From Thuidium tamariscinum (taxonomy: Eukaryota > Streptophyta > Bryopsida > Hypnales > Thuidiaceae), in assembly GCA_947034885.2 (NCBI GenBank), contig OX344755.2:28651052-28715051 (forward strand): a stretch of DNA of 64,000 nt. The letters run 5' to 3'. Within the stretch, counting starts at the first letter, position 1. Each line of letters opens with the position of its first letter. Under the pieces are notes generated by a model. It did no database searches, was not told the origin of the DNA, and saw only the letters and a program-made list of their open reading frames with translations. This document shows, one piece after another, positions 12,103 through 22,827 of the stretch. The position numbers were made by a program, and so were the translations under genes.

Positions 12103-14466
12103 TCAACCTTGTTCTGGTTCTACAATGCCTCTGCCTATACTATTTCTCAAAAAATCTTGCAATCCTTCTCTAGATTGCAAACTGTTCAACGTAGCCACTA
12201 CGGTCCGATCATATCGATCGTGCAAGTAGGAAGAAATGGTTGACAACATTTGCACCTCATTGAACGTAGTGTCTTCGATGAACCTCATTTGTGCCTCATG
12301 ATCCATGTCTTGGAGTATTCCGATAGGATTTCCACTGGAGTCAAAAACCACATTCTCTGGATGTGGTTGGCGCACGAACTCTTGTCGGTCCAAGTCCCAA
12401 TGGCCACCAGCAAGTTGGCCAAAAAATACTCGCCGCCCTGGATCGCCCGCACTAATCAGCTTCTTGCACACCTCCGTAATCTCCGCATCATCGTTCCACG
12501 GAATGTCTTGCACGCTGCGCACGGCGAGGTGTCTACTGTCATGGCCCCACTTCCACATCCATATCATGTCATTATCCCAACTCCCTCTATTCTCATCGCC
12601 AGGCAAGTTCTCTTCGTTCAACTCGAAGTGTGGGGGCATGTAATCCTCCAACCCAAATTGGACGTACAACCGCCGGTGCAAAGGAGCCTTGCATTGTGCG
12701 CACCGCTTTCTTGTGACCATGTGCGGAATGAGACATCCGGGGTGGTACATATGTCCACACGTTCCAAGGCAAAATCCACCCTCGGGTCCAAACGGTTCCA
12801 TGCAAATCGTACACGTCGTTCCATCCTTCACAAACTCGGGAACTATGGGCCACAGTAAGGGGGCATTGCCTTCTCTATCCACGGGCCCGTATCGATATCT
12901 CGCGGTGTTGAATTGGAAGTCTAGATGCGGATGCCCGTCCCAATCAATGCTTGCATTATCGCGATTTTGGGGCAATGTAACTGGAAACATATCCTCCAGT
13001 CGGGCCCACGATGTCAAGCCAAAATAACGTTGGCTACCATCTCTAAATTCTGCAGCTATTCTCCTGACTTCACGCTGCAGTTGTGCGACCTCGTTCATAG
13101 CCAAAGTGCATGCCAATCTCATGTTGCTCATGGCAAGCAACTTTTGCTCCCTCGTAGTTGACGTTTGTTGCAACAATCTATCCTTCATGGCATTTACAAA
13201 TGCCAACTCGTCCTGTAGTCCCTCCAAAGCCGCTGATACAGTCTCCATGTTGGCCTTGGCCTCATTGCACTCGCCCTCTGCACGCTCCGCTCGTGCCACA
13301 AGGGCATCGTATGCCACGCGCTCAACGCTTATGAACTCTTGGCCCAATGCATCTGTTGATTGGGTTGCCGCATTTGAACTCTCACCACGAAAATGTGGTG
13401 TTGGGAATATACCATGAGGCCGCACCCGGCGCACCGTCAATGGGTCAGCTGGCTCAATTAGACCATATGTGGCCCGCTCCACGACCTCATCCAATGGTGG
13501 AGTGCCATCCGTGCTTTGGCGACGTTCACGTTCAAGCAAGTCAATGTTACTTGCTAGTAACTTAGCATTCGTTTCCTCCAAAGCCTTCACTTGTGCGTTG
13601 TGGGCTTGTACCTCCATCTCGTGCCTTCGCTCAGCTTTTGCACCATCCTCACGCAGCTTAATCACCAATGCACGTAATGCCTCTAATTCCCCATTTGCTC
13701 CAAATACTTCATTAATTGTCATGGACGGGGGAATTGGGTGAATGGCGAGTGGCATAGGCTCGCTTGGATCGGCAATGGGCGCCTCCAATTCGGGAGCCAC
13801 CGGATTTTGTTCGTTGGCGCCTTGAGGTGCATTGTCGACCTCCATGGGGTCCGCGGCCGCCGCTTCGTCCCCTTGTGCCCCAGCCACTCCTTCGCCTTCC
13901 AATTGCACTTCAGGATTTGGTAGAATTCTACGGCTTTTAGTAGGGAAACGGCCGCCCCGTTGTTTAGCCGGATACGTGTTCCAATCCACGTCCTTGCCCA
14001 AAAAAACCTCCGCATACGCCATTTGACACAATGCGAGGGTCCCATCCTTCTTCGAGAGGGTCCCCCAAAGTGCCAATGCCACCTCGGTCAACCGCTTCTT
14101 GAACGTTGGGTGTACGCAATACTTGATCAATGCAACGCCAGATCGCATTTGCGTCTCATTTCTCTCCCGTGGAAAATGGCGGTTGATGTGGGCCCAGTCC
14201 ACGTATCTCTGACATGTGGTGCGGGTCCATGGCTCAAGCGCCTGTTCCCACCCGTGCCCGGCCAAAACTTCTCCAGTGTTGAAAGTCGCCCAGTCTACAG
14301 TGCTCCTGTTCCCACGACGCCTCCTGTGTGGGGGTTCACCTTCATGGGTTACCATCTCCTGGTTTTCTACCACTGGGGGGTGATTTCCAGCAATTACCAC
14401 CTCCTGGTTCTCTGCCATGGGGGGGTTCTCTACATGTAGTACCATCTCTCTAGGGTTTAAGGCCAT
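12103..14466 (-). CDS. Transposon-borne coiled-coil RING-H2 protein
   Basis: A single uninterrupted frame of about 787 residues, starting at the ATG at 14466; an upstream in-frame GTG is less likely. From the N-terminus: a basic patch (RRRRGNR); a folded region of about 150 residues rich in W and aromatic residues; a Pro/Glu-rich linker; long heptad-like coiled coil (roughly residues 260-500); then a RING-H2 finger with ligands C-x2-C-x14-C-x-H-x2-H-x2-C-x10-C-x2-C (about 12660-12800), followed by a conserved-looking C-terminal region. RING-H2 domains act in E2-dependent ubiquitin transfer, so an E3 ligase role is likely but inferred. A TATAAA lies near 14670, about 200 bp upstream, just inside the GC-rich array. 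The RING relic at 2365-3005 is a relative. There is no similarity to known hAT proteins, so I read it as cargo. Confidence 0.85.
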   Translation of the reverse strand: MALNPREMVLHVENPPMAENQEVVIAGNHPPVVENQEMVTHEGEPPHRRRRGNRSTVDWATFNTGEVLAGHGWEQALEPWTRTTCQRYVDWAHINRHFPRERNETQMRSGVALIKYCVHPTFKKRLTEVALALWGTLSKKDGTLALCQMAYAEVFLGKDVDWNTYPAKQRGGRFPTKSRRILPNPEVQLEGEGVAGAQGDEAAAADPMEVDNAPQGANEQNPVAPELEAPIADPSEPMPLAIHPIPPSMTINEVFGANGELEALRALVIKLREDGAKAERRHEMEVQAHNAQVKALEETNAKLLASNIDLLERERRQSTDGTPPLDEVVERATYGLIEPADPLTVRRVRPHGIFPTPHFRGESSNAATQSTDALGQEFISVERVAYDALVARAERAEGECNEAKANMETVSAALEGLQDELAFVNAMKDRLLQQTSTTREQKLLAMSNMRLACTLAMNEVAQLQREVRRIAAEFRDGSQRYFGLTSWARLEDMFPVTLPQNRDNASIDWDGHPHLDFQFNTARYRYGPVDREGNAPLLWPIVPEFVKDGTTCTICMEPFGPEGGFCLGTCGHMYHPGCLIPHMVTRKRCAQCKAPLHRRLYVQFGLEDYMPPHFELNEENLPGDENRGSWDNDMIWMWKWGHDSRHLAVRSVQDIPWNDDAEITEVCKKLISAGDPGRRVFFGQLAGGHWDLDRQEFVRQPHPENVVFDSSGNPIGILQDMDHEAQMRFIEDTTFNEVQMLSTISSYLHDRYDRTVVATLNSLQSREGLQDFLRNSIGRGIVEPEQG

Positions 14467-14668
14467 AGTACCTGCACACAATGCCACAACACGGTATGTA
14501 TGTACAGATGACTATGCTCTGCCTCCTGTTGCGTGAGGGCAACTGGAATGTGGCAAAGCAATAGCCAAATGCTTGACTTCCTCCCGAATTGCAATGCAAA
14601 GCTTTTTTCAAGCTAGGACAGAGCAACTCAAGAGAGAAAGCAAGGTTAATTGTGGCTGAATTTGGGAT

Positions 14669-14676
14669 TTATACTC
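14669..14676 (-). promoter_or_regulatory. TATA box of RING gene
   Basis: On the minus strand GAGTATAAATC, about 205 bp before the ATG and about 70 bp downstream of the GC-rich array. The spacing matches the kinase and transposase genes of the same element. Confidence 0.5.
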
Positions 14677-14739
14677 CCCATTACCAAGCCTCGTTAGGAG
14701 TGTTAATTTGTGTCTAATCACATCGCCATGCACTACCTG

Positions 14740-15525
14740 GAGCCGTTGATGCGGACGGCCATCGACGGCTGGGGCGTCCAGGGAGCGTCGACGGAGGTTC
14801 GGGAGGCCGTCGACAGCTTCAGGATGACGTCACAGAGGCCGTCCACAGGTCTGGCGCCGTCAACGAGTTCGAAAACACTCATGAGTTCGAAAATCCATAA
14901 TTACTCCGCCGAATTGCAAATTCGATGGCCAAAAATGGCTCTTCGTGACGGCCTGCCCGTGGTCTTGGACGGCCACTGTTCCGCTGTGGACAGCCTGCCC
15001 GGACAGGTCGACGCTCCGGCCCGCAGCCAAATTCGTTGCGGACGGCCTGCCCAGGTCCTGGACGGGCCCGTGTTGCTGGACGGTTTTCTGGACGCCCTCC
15101 GTCCCCGTGACGGCCTGCCCAGGGCCTCGACGGCCAGGGAGGACTGACCCCTCTATTGCCCCTCCGGAGGGTAAATGTAAAAAATTCCCCCCTAATTTGT
15201 GTCGATTAAATTTTAGATTTCAACACGTCCCCTAGCTAAATCGAGGTCTCTGATTCCAAATAAGAATTCAGAATTTGCAAAAAAGAATTTGTGTGAAAAA
15301 TAAAAGAAATTCCAGGGTTTTCTACAAGGGTAAAAAAGGGGCAATAGAGGGGTCAGTCCTCCCTGGCCGTCCTCGACAGGCCCGTCTTCTTGGACGGTTT
15401 TAGGGACGCCCTCCGTCCCCGTGACGGCCTGCCCTGGTCCTGGACGGGCCCGTCTTCCTGGACGGTTTTCTGGACGCTCTCCGTCCCCGTGACGGCCTGC
15501 CCAGGTCCTGGACGGGCCCAATAGG
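14740..15525. repeat. GC-rich GACGG array upstream of RING gene
   Basis: Two blocks (14740-15150 and 15337-15525) of direct repeats of about 70 bp. The core is GACGGCCTGCCCAGGTCCTG, followed by GGACGGTTTTCTGGACGCCC and CCGTCCCCGT. Clear copies begin near 15039, 15422 and 15492. The array sits immediately upstream of the minus-strand RING gene. Confidence 0.75.
15129..15371. repeat. Perfect 35-bp inverted repeat within the array
   Basis: Arms at 15129-15163 and 15337-15371 are exact reverse complements (35 of 35), enclosing a 173-bp AT-rich spacer. The surrounding 70-bp units are direct repeats on both sides, so only the 35-bp arms and spacer show inversion. It could form a cruciform, or it may mark an old insertion or inversion junction. 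Confidence 0.8.
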
Positions 15526-15539
15526 TGGGCCCAATATAT

Positions 15540-17125
15540 ACTGAATTTCAATTAGGCAGGTGGAATCCAATTAGACAGCCAAGATCCAATTACGCAATTG
15601 GTATTCATTTAGGCAGTTGAGATGCAATAAGCTGTAAGACAGCAGAATTTTAATGTGGGTGAACTGGTGAAGATTGCCAATGCAGTACCTGTATACTGTA
15701 ATTTTTATTGGAGCTCAGTGAGTTAACATTCACAGCTTGCATTTCTTTTTAAAAAAATTTGGGATTCATTCATGGTTGTGACAAGTGTGTGACTCATTCA
15801 GATCTTGTATTTCTTTTTAAATTTTTTTGGGATTCATGATTGTGACAAGTGTGTTAGCCATGTATGCATGGTAGGAGGCAAAGATTGCACTTATTTAAAT
15901 TAAGAGTTGATTTGCCTTTTTCGTGTATGTCTTTAGATGAAAATATTTTTAGTTTATTTTTCAGTCAAGGAGAAATAGATGAGGAATCTAATACAAGTTG
16001 TTTCATATTTTTTGGAAGAAAAATTGAATTAATTATTAATTTTCAAACACAATTTGTCATAGGACCCTATTTGTGATCAGTAAGCCTTGAAAATCTATAC
16101 ATGCACAGTTTCTAAAAGAATCTGGTTTGGTGAATAAACTAGTAATGCAACATGTAAAAAATGGTTTGAAATGGTTTCTAAATGTGTCCCTTTCAAAATC
16201 TGAAATGAATTCTTCAATTAATCATTATTTCAAAACAATTTCACATTTGAAAGAAGGTAGTTTAACAACCATTTTTTATTTTGAATAAAATTAGTAGACA
16301 CCTATAAGTACACTTAGTTACGATTGAATCCATTGTAACTCTAAAACCATCCATTCATATAGTAAAAATCAAATCTTAGCATGCTTCAATATAAAATCCA
16401 CAATTAGTTTCCTCACAATGAGCTTTCCAATTCAGATTTCAGACCCTCCTATAGTCCTATTAAGCAGATAAAAAAGCCTGCATAGTTTATGAACCTCCGT
16501 GTGAGCTTCCTACCATAATAGTTGATTTGAGAGCAAGAGGTCCTTGAACTTCTTCATTTTAAATGTTAGAATGGATTTGCAGACTTACTGATACTTGTGT
16601 TTTTAAACACAATCGGCTTATTAAATTCCCTAAGTTTTCCTTATTATATAAATGAATGTGAATATGCTCTTGTGCCTTTAAATTGGTTTTAAATATTGCA
16701 TTAATTAGGATTGTATACTATAGTTTAATTTCTCTATTGTGTGCTTTGTTTTCTTATAAATGGTGAAATATAAATAGTTGTAGCTTTGATTTTTGATTTT
16801 CAAACTCTTTAGTGGCATATAGATAGCATATGCTGTGCGTTTCACCATGTTCTTAGTTCATCAAAATCCTTGAAGCTCACATGTTTCCTTGTATACAATG
16901 TTTTTGATCTTCTCAATATTTTGTAATTATGAAATGTAGAAAAAAAATAGGGTGTTCAAAAATAGTCCTTCAAAGAATTTACAAAAGAAAATAGGGTACT
17001 CTAAAATACACTCCGGTAGCTTTATTCTACTAATAGGGAGGGAAAAAAACATGAGAAGGACATAAATACCCCCCCATTAAATACCCCATTATCGCACGTG
17101 GTTACCAAAAGATAAAGGGGGTGAA
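15540..17125. other. AT-rich spacer within hAT element
   Basis: No coding sequence or repeat family recognised, apart from a short local duplication (CTTTTTAAAAAAATTTGGGATTC-like words near 15745 and 15810). Confidence 0.5.
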
Positions 17126-17129
17126 CCCC

Positions 17130-17510
17130 TAAGTCTATTATTCAAACCATTCCCATTTTTTTTATTCAAACCATTTCCACATTTTTTTCCAAACCGAATC
17201 ATTTCCATATTTTTTTAGTCGATCCATTAACCCATTTTTTGGTCCAAATCCCTTCTATATATTTTTGCCCAACACCCGAAACCATTAACGTTTTGCTTTA
17301 TTCACACCACTTCCATTTTGGGGATTCAAACCTTTTCCCTATTTTTTTTAATTGAACCATTAACACATTTTTTTCCAACCCATTTCCACATTTTTTTTAT
17401 TCGAACAGGGCTCGACAATTTCTTTCCAAACCCTTTCTATATTTTTTTGGGGTAACTTTTTTAACCCTTTGACGTGTATTTTTGGTTCAAACCATTAACA
17501 CACTTGCGGA
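17130..17510 (-). repeat. AT-rich minisatellite, inverted relative to 10440-11760
   Basis: Units such as TTCAAACCATTTCCA and CCATTAACACATTTTTT are reverse complements of the units at 10440-11760. The RING gene and its array therefore lie between oppositely oriented copies of the same repeat family. Confidence 0.7.
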
Positions 17511-18720
17511 ATTCTAACTCTTTCTTCTAGGGTTTATCATACACTTCGGCAAAGAGAGGATTAGAGCGGTTTAAAGTTCCGCAGAAGAGTCTGAATTCTG
17601 AAAATTGGTTGGTGCCCACTAACGGAGTCTTGCTTGCCAGTGCCCCCGTCCTAAACTCCTAATTAGTGCTCGCCATTCACTTATACTTTCATAACTCATA
17701 GTTTCATAACTCATAAGTAGAGTACATGACTACATGACTAGAATATTATGCAATATAGTAATATACTAATATGTACATGTAGTACTAATCTAATTTCCTA
17801 AAAAATACATGCCTAGTCGGATGGCTCCCGAATTTAAAATTGAGAAGTTTAAATCCCTACATATCCGTAGGGCAACTTCTAAAATTTAGGGTCCATCACT
17901 TCAGCCATTCTCGATATGAGATGAAGCACTGGAAGGCAATGTAAAATTTTAGCCGTGTACATTACACACTACCCACCAACAAGTTTAGGATCATCCAATT
18001 CTACCATTGAAACAAATTTTGCATAATATAATCAAGCATACCAAATGTGGATTTCACATAAGTCAAATTCAGTATTTGGTGAATTGTTTCATTCAAAACT
18101 CATGGTTTAGCATGATAATTGATTATAAAACATTGGTGATGAATTAGCATTAATTTGCAAAGAGGAGATATGTAGGAAACATCCATATGCACATCTTTCA
18201 TACCAAAAAACATCCTAGATTCCTAGTAAGTTACAACAATATAATTGGGTTGAAGAATTCAATTAGGCATTTTATGTGACCCCATTTTGTAAAATAGATG
18301 TATGTACGCTTGAATTAGATTTAGGCAAAGTCATTGTACGGAAATGATTTAAGTTCCTCAAGGAGTTATAGTGTGACCATCAAATAGCAAATGCTAATTA
18401 AGCCGGATTAAATTATTAAAATTAGCTCCTATTTCCTAAATTTACGGGGGAGAATGAAATTAGATGGAAAGGGAGGAAGTAGAGCTTTTTGACGACACAA
18501 CTGAGAACGGATACGCATCAACCGAAGAGGTATGTGTTTAGACTAGAACCAATAAGTTTAATCATTTCATGTTATTTCTTTTAATTACTTCAAAATTTGC
18601 AAAATTAGATTGACGCTAGGAAAAGAAAGATCAATTACCGAATACAAATTATAATGCACTTCTTAAGTTATTAAATTACTAAACTAGACATTTTACCCTC
18701 ATTTACGCAAAAGTAAAAAG
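17511..18720. other. AT-rich spacer within hAT element
   Basis: No gene recognised. Confidence 0.45.
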
Positions 18721-18725
18721 GAACT

Positions 18726-18757
18726 TAAACCCTAAACCCTAAACCCTAAATCCTAAA
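18726..18757. repeat. Interstitial telomere-type repeat
   Basis: Consecutive AAACCCT units (TTTAGGG type) with one degenerate unit. This is the usual telomere word of streptophytes. Being internal, it is an interstitial trace, not a chromosome end. Confidence 0.7.
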
Positions 18758-18944
18758 ACCTTCGGTTGGGGCAAGGGCTTTAGGCTGGGTTTTTGACCTT
18801 CTCAAAATTCAGTGTCAGCCCTTAGATGGGCGGTTTCTGGCCTGTTACCTTATTACCTTGTAGAGGAATTTCAGTTGCACGAGGCTTGCCATTAAGTCTT
18901 CGCTGGCATCTTCACCGCCCTGTGCTTCCCCGACGATCCCCTTA

Positions 18945-19440
18945 ATGGTTCAGAATTCCCGGGACGCCCTGTGGGGTCGCGTGGACGGCCTCGTTCCACG
19001 ACGGACCCCCGAATTCCCAGGACAGCTTGTGCGTCCTGTCGACGGTCTCGCAGTTCCTCGACGGTTTCCTGGACGGCTTCGAAATTCCCGGGACGGATGG
19101 GTGCGTCCCGTCGACGACCTCATCGTCCTCGACATTCCCCTCGACGGCTTCCCAATTCTGAGGACGGCGAGCGCGTCCCCTCGACGGTCTCGCAGTTCCT
19201 TGACGGTCCCCACGACGGCTTCGAAATTCCCGGGACGGATGGGTGCGTCCCGTCGACGGCCTCATCGTCCTCGACATTCCCCTCGACGGCTTCAGCGCGT
19301 CCCCTCGACGGCCTCATCGTCCTCGACATTCCCCTCGACGGCTTCAGCGCGTCCCCTCGACGGTCTCGGAGTTCCCGACACCCCTCGACGGCTTTCGAGT
19401 TCCTTGGACGGATCGGCCGTCCATGCGACGGCTCGCCAAC
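18945..19440. repeat. GC-rich GACGG array upstream of kinase gene
   Basis: Repeats around GACGGCCTCATCGTCCTCGA and AATTCCCGGGACGGATGGGT. The promoter of the kinase gene follows directly. It shares the GACGGYCT core with the other three arrays of the element, but its repeat units are its own. ORFs on both strands here are repeat artefacts. Confidence 0.75.
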
Positions 19441-19444
19441 GACT

Positions 19445-19451
19445 ATATAAG
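19445..19451 (+). promoter_or_regulatory. TATA box of kinase gene
   Basis: CTATATAAGG directly after the GC-rich array, about 200 bp upstream of the first ATG at 19646. A likely 52-bp leader intron lies at 19593-19644 (GTGAGTAC to TTTTTTTTCAG). Confidence 0.6.
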
Positions 19452-19645
19452 GTGGGCCAGGTCCCCCACTCTGCACGAGTCTCTCCTGCTCTGACGGTGC
19501 TCTCTTGCCCTGGATTGGTTGCAGTCCTTGCTTGGGAGCGCGGGTGCTTGCGAGGAGGCTCGGCTGAGGAAGGGGGGATAGTTTTCACATTTGTGAGTAC
19601 TGAACCCTAATTCCTTGGTTTTACCATCGCATATTTTTTTTCAGA

Positions 19646-21307
19646 ATGGACGGGCGAGGTGCGTCGAAGCGCAAGGTTGATGAGTGGTTTTCAGGCATCG
19701 GAGATCCTGTTGGTGAGTAGTCTCCAGAATCCATTGACTGCGTATCAGAGGCAGTATTGGCCGAAGAAGGGGTCGGTGGTGCGGCTGGAGGAGAATCTTC
19801 GGGGGCCAAGAAAAAAAAGAGCAGGCGGAGGCACAAGGCTACGAATACAGACGACTGGCCAAGGAAGGCTGCGACCAGGAAAGTGCAGGAAGTGGCATTG
19901 GATTTTGTGGAGCAATATACGATTGCTCAATTGAATACGACCTACGTCTCGCGTGGATTGCAAGGGGTGGAGACAATTAAAAAAAAATTCACCCACATGT
20001 TTTGGACAACAATGGGCGAGGATGAGTGGCTTGAAGATCGCACAAAGGAACACTTCCGTCGTTGGCTTGACGAACAAGTGCAAACTTGTGTTTTCAACAT
20101 CGCCCAAGTCGCCGCATCGGTAAAGGGCTTCAAACGAGATGTAGCGCCGAAGCAACAAGCATTGCATTTGTTGCACAAAAAGGTGTATTGGTGGCATGAC
20201 GCAATGCGAGCGCTGTCTTCCAGCAATATCCGCTCTGCCCCATGGTTTCAGCAGAGCCAAAGCTTGTCCCTAGGCCAAGCGGATGCGGGAGGAGTGGTAT
20301 TTCTTGAACGAGGAGTGGTGGTGGTTCCATTGTCAGGCCACAACAAACAAGGGGGGCACGGGAGGGTGCGTAAAGTGAGCCTCCAAAATTCAAGGCACAT
20401 TCCCCCCAGGATGGAATTGGCGGGCAAGACAGCCCTATATGTGGATCAATTGAAGAAGTCGCGGAAGAAGTTGTCCATCGAGGCTTTGGTTTGTCCATGT
20501 AATCATCCAGGGGTCATAAAATTTTTTGCTATAAATGACATGACCATGGAGTGTTATTCTCAATGGTGGAATGGAGGAACATTGGGAGCCATGTTCGCAT
20601 TGGACCAAAAAAACCGAGATTATGCTGAGATCGGGGAGCTTGCCTACCATGCAACTCCACAGACGATGCAAGAAGCCAAAAGACTCTTGGCTTATCGTAG
20701 AAACCGCACCGAGCTTGCATGGGCGTTAATTTGCATCGTGGATGCGGTGCAACAATCTTCGGTGCTCCACAACGACATCACGCCAGAAAACATCATGTTG
20801 CATTTTCCGAATGATGATGGGCGAACAGTGTGGATTGGGCTATGTGATTGGGGAATGGCTAGTCGTATCAATGAAGAAACCCATTCTTTGTACCAGTTTC
20901 AATGTGCAAGCCAAATGCGGGCTACACGTCAGAAACGTTGGTGGGTGGCCCCTGAATTGATGTATGTTCCTGGAGAGGCGGGCACTTCGGTATCCCCCAC
21001 TCGTGCAGATGGAGCACCGTGTGTTAGTATACATACAGACGGATATGCTGTTGGGAAGCTTGCGGAGAAGATATGGAAGAAAGACCGCAAAAATACGGAA
21101 ATGCTTCCCGACCATACAGCGTTTGGTACATTTCAAGCCACATTGGGCGAATTGTGCAAAGAGGACCCACTACAACGACGCACGGTAACGTACGCCGTGG
21201 GACGAATTAGTGGCGCCCCCTTATTTTGGACTCCACCCGTCGATTGCTACCGCGAGGCCCGCAAGGAGCAAGCACTTCTACAAGAACAAGCAAGGAATGA
21301 AGATTAG
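19646..21307 (+). CDS. Transposon-borne protein-kinase-like protein
   Basis: The main open frame is 19757-21307. The same frame extends back to an ATG at 19646, just after a splice acceptor, but a TAG lies at 19718-19720 (codon 25). The upper part is therefore uncertain and translation may start further down. The C-terminal half is kinase-like: a Gly-rich SGHNKQGGHG segment, an SIEAL..HPGVIKF helix region, the catalytic loop HNDITPEN (canonical HRDxKxxN), the metal motif DWG in place of DFG, the activation-segment end APEL, and DGYAVG matching the subdomain IX aspartate. The catalytic Asp and Asn are present, so it may be active despite HRD and DFG changes. The N-terminal 200 residues have no recognised domain. 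It lies in the hAT element on the opposite strand to the other two genes. The role is unknown; a regulatory or counter-defence kinase is inference. Confidence 0.75.
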
Positions 21308-21519
21308 AGAATAGTATTTTAGTGGCAATGTAATCGTAGACGTACCTTAGTACTTGCTTTTACCACAGTATAGTCCACGAACTTTGCGTCACTGAATTTT
21401 GTACTAACTCCTTTTTGAAATAAATATATGTAAATCTTTTTGTTCCATTCGAGTATGATTCCGGTGAGTGGATTTGTGAGTAGTTCTGTCCCTTCGTAAA
21501 TTTTGGACTGAATGCCATG

Positions 21520-22446
21520 TTAACCCCTAAAGGACCACGGCCGTTTTTCAACCCAAAACCACTCAAAATTGCCATTTTTGTTCCATTCATCCATGAAAAA
21601 CAAAAAAACTAAATTTTTAGAATCTAACCATAAGATCTTGAAATTTACTTAACTAAGATGATGTGGTGAAAATTTCATGAAGTTTGACCGTATAGATAGG
21701 AAGATATGAGCATTCAAAGTTGGAAAACAAAGTTTTCTTAAACACTAGTTTGCAACTTCAAATGACTTTGTCCTCCATTTATGTAATCTTTTTGCACTAC
21801 AGACCTTGAATTAAAATTTTTTTATTGAGAAATTGAGCTAAGAGCTTAGGAAAAAAAATTCACAAAATAAAGACTTTTTGTCATTCTTTAAAAAATTGTC
21901 AAGTAGATGTAGGTCCAAGATTGAAAGAAAAACTAAATTGCAAATATCTCATAGATGGAATTGAAACACAATAATCCCAATGGTGAGATTGTTCTAGAAA
22001 ACAAAATCAACCTTGTCCAACAATTTTTTTTTTTAAATTGTGGAAATTGCATTCACAAATGAATCCTAGAAGTTATTTTTTCAAGAAGATGCTTAGATTG
22101 CCCGAAAAACAAGATTGTTCATAACTTTCACATTACTAATCCAAATGGAATGAATCAAAGCTTTACTTGTAGACAAAAATATAATCTATAAGAAAAAAAA
22201 ATTATTTTTTTAATTTTGAAGTTTCTGTAGATTTTTTTTCTGCCCGGCAACATAAAAATAATGTTTATGATGGCATAACTTTTGCTCCCGGTCACCAATT
22301 GAAAAAAAATGAATATTTCCACGGAGCTAATCAATTTTTTTATCTTATGTGAAAATTTCAATAAAATTCATTAAAAATTGAAGTCACAAGTACTTGCCCT
22401 AATTCTTAAAGTTCCCCGAGGGGACTCTTGGTCCTTTAGGGGTTAA
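21520..22446. mobile_element. TTAA-flanked non-autonomous element nested in the hAT
   Basis: The element (21524-22442) starts CCCCTAAAGGACCA and ends with the reverse complement (14 bp), flanked on both sides by TTAA (21520-21523 and 22443-22446). Insertion at TTAA with CCC-starting termini is the habit of piggyBac-type transposons. There is no coding sequence inside, so it would be a non-autonomous (MITE-like) member. Relatives: left end at 1783, a related end at 45454, and a differently terminated TTAA element at 39786-41427. Confidence 0.7.
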
Positions 22447-22827
22447 TTCAGTACTTTCAATCATTTTCTCCATATTCCAGATTACATTTGTTTTCTTGTA
22501 CATGGCAAAATTCATAATGATCTCAAAATATCCAAGCATGTAGGTAACCAGCTTCGAAGAATGAATCCAAATTTAAGAGTATAGAACACATGGCAAACGA
22601 CAAAGCAAATATTTCCATTTCTTGGGACAAATATGCATAAATGGATCCGTTGTTGCGTTGTAGAATTTGTGACATGTGAAGATAAAAAATTTCTACCCAT
22701 GCGCCCTACATGAGCACAGGAAGCATGTGTAGTATTTATAATTAATGCCGAATTTCACATGCAAGGTATTCAGCCTTACACAATATTACATAAGATGACA
22801 TGGAGACATTTTTTTCCCTAGATGCTC

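Noticed and set aside
13960-14439. 159-codon plus-strand ORF
   Set aside because: Antisense to the N-terminal part of the RING cargo protein.
18942-19610. Long overlapping ORFs on both strands (up to 221 codons)
   Set aside because: They arise from the GACGG array, where stops are rare; composition is repetitive R/P/S/D in every frame.
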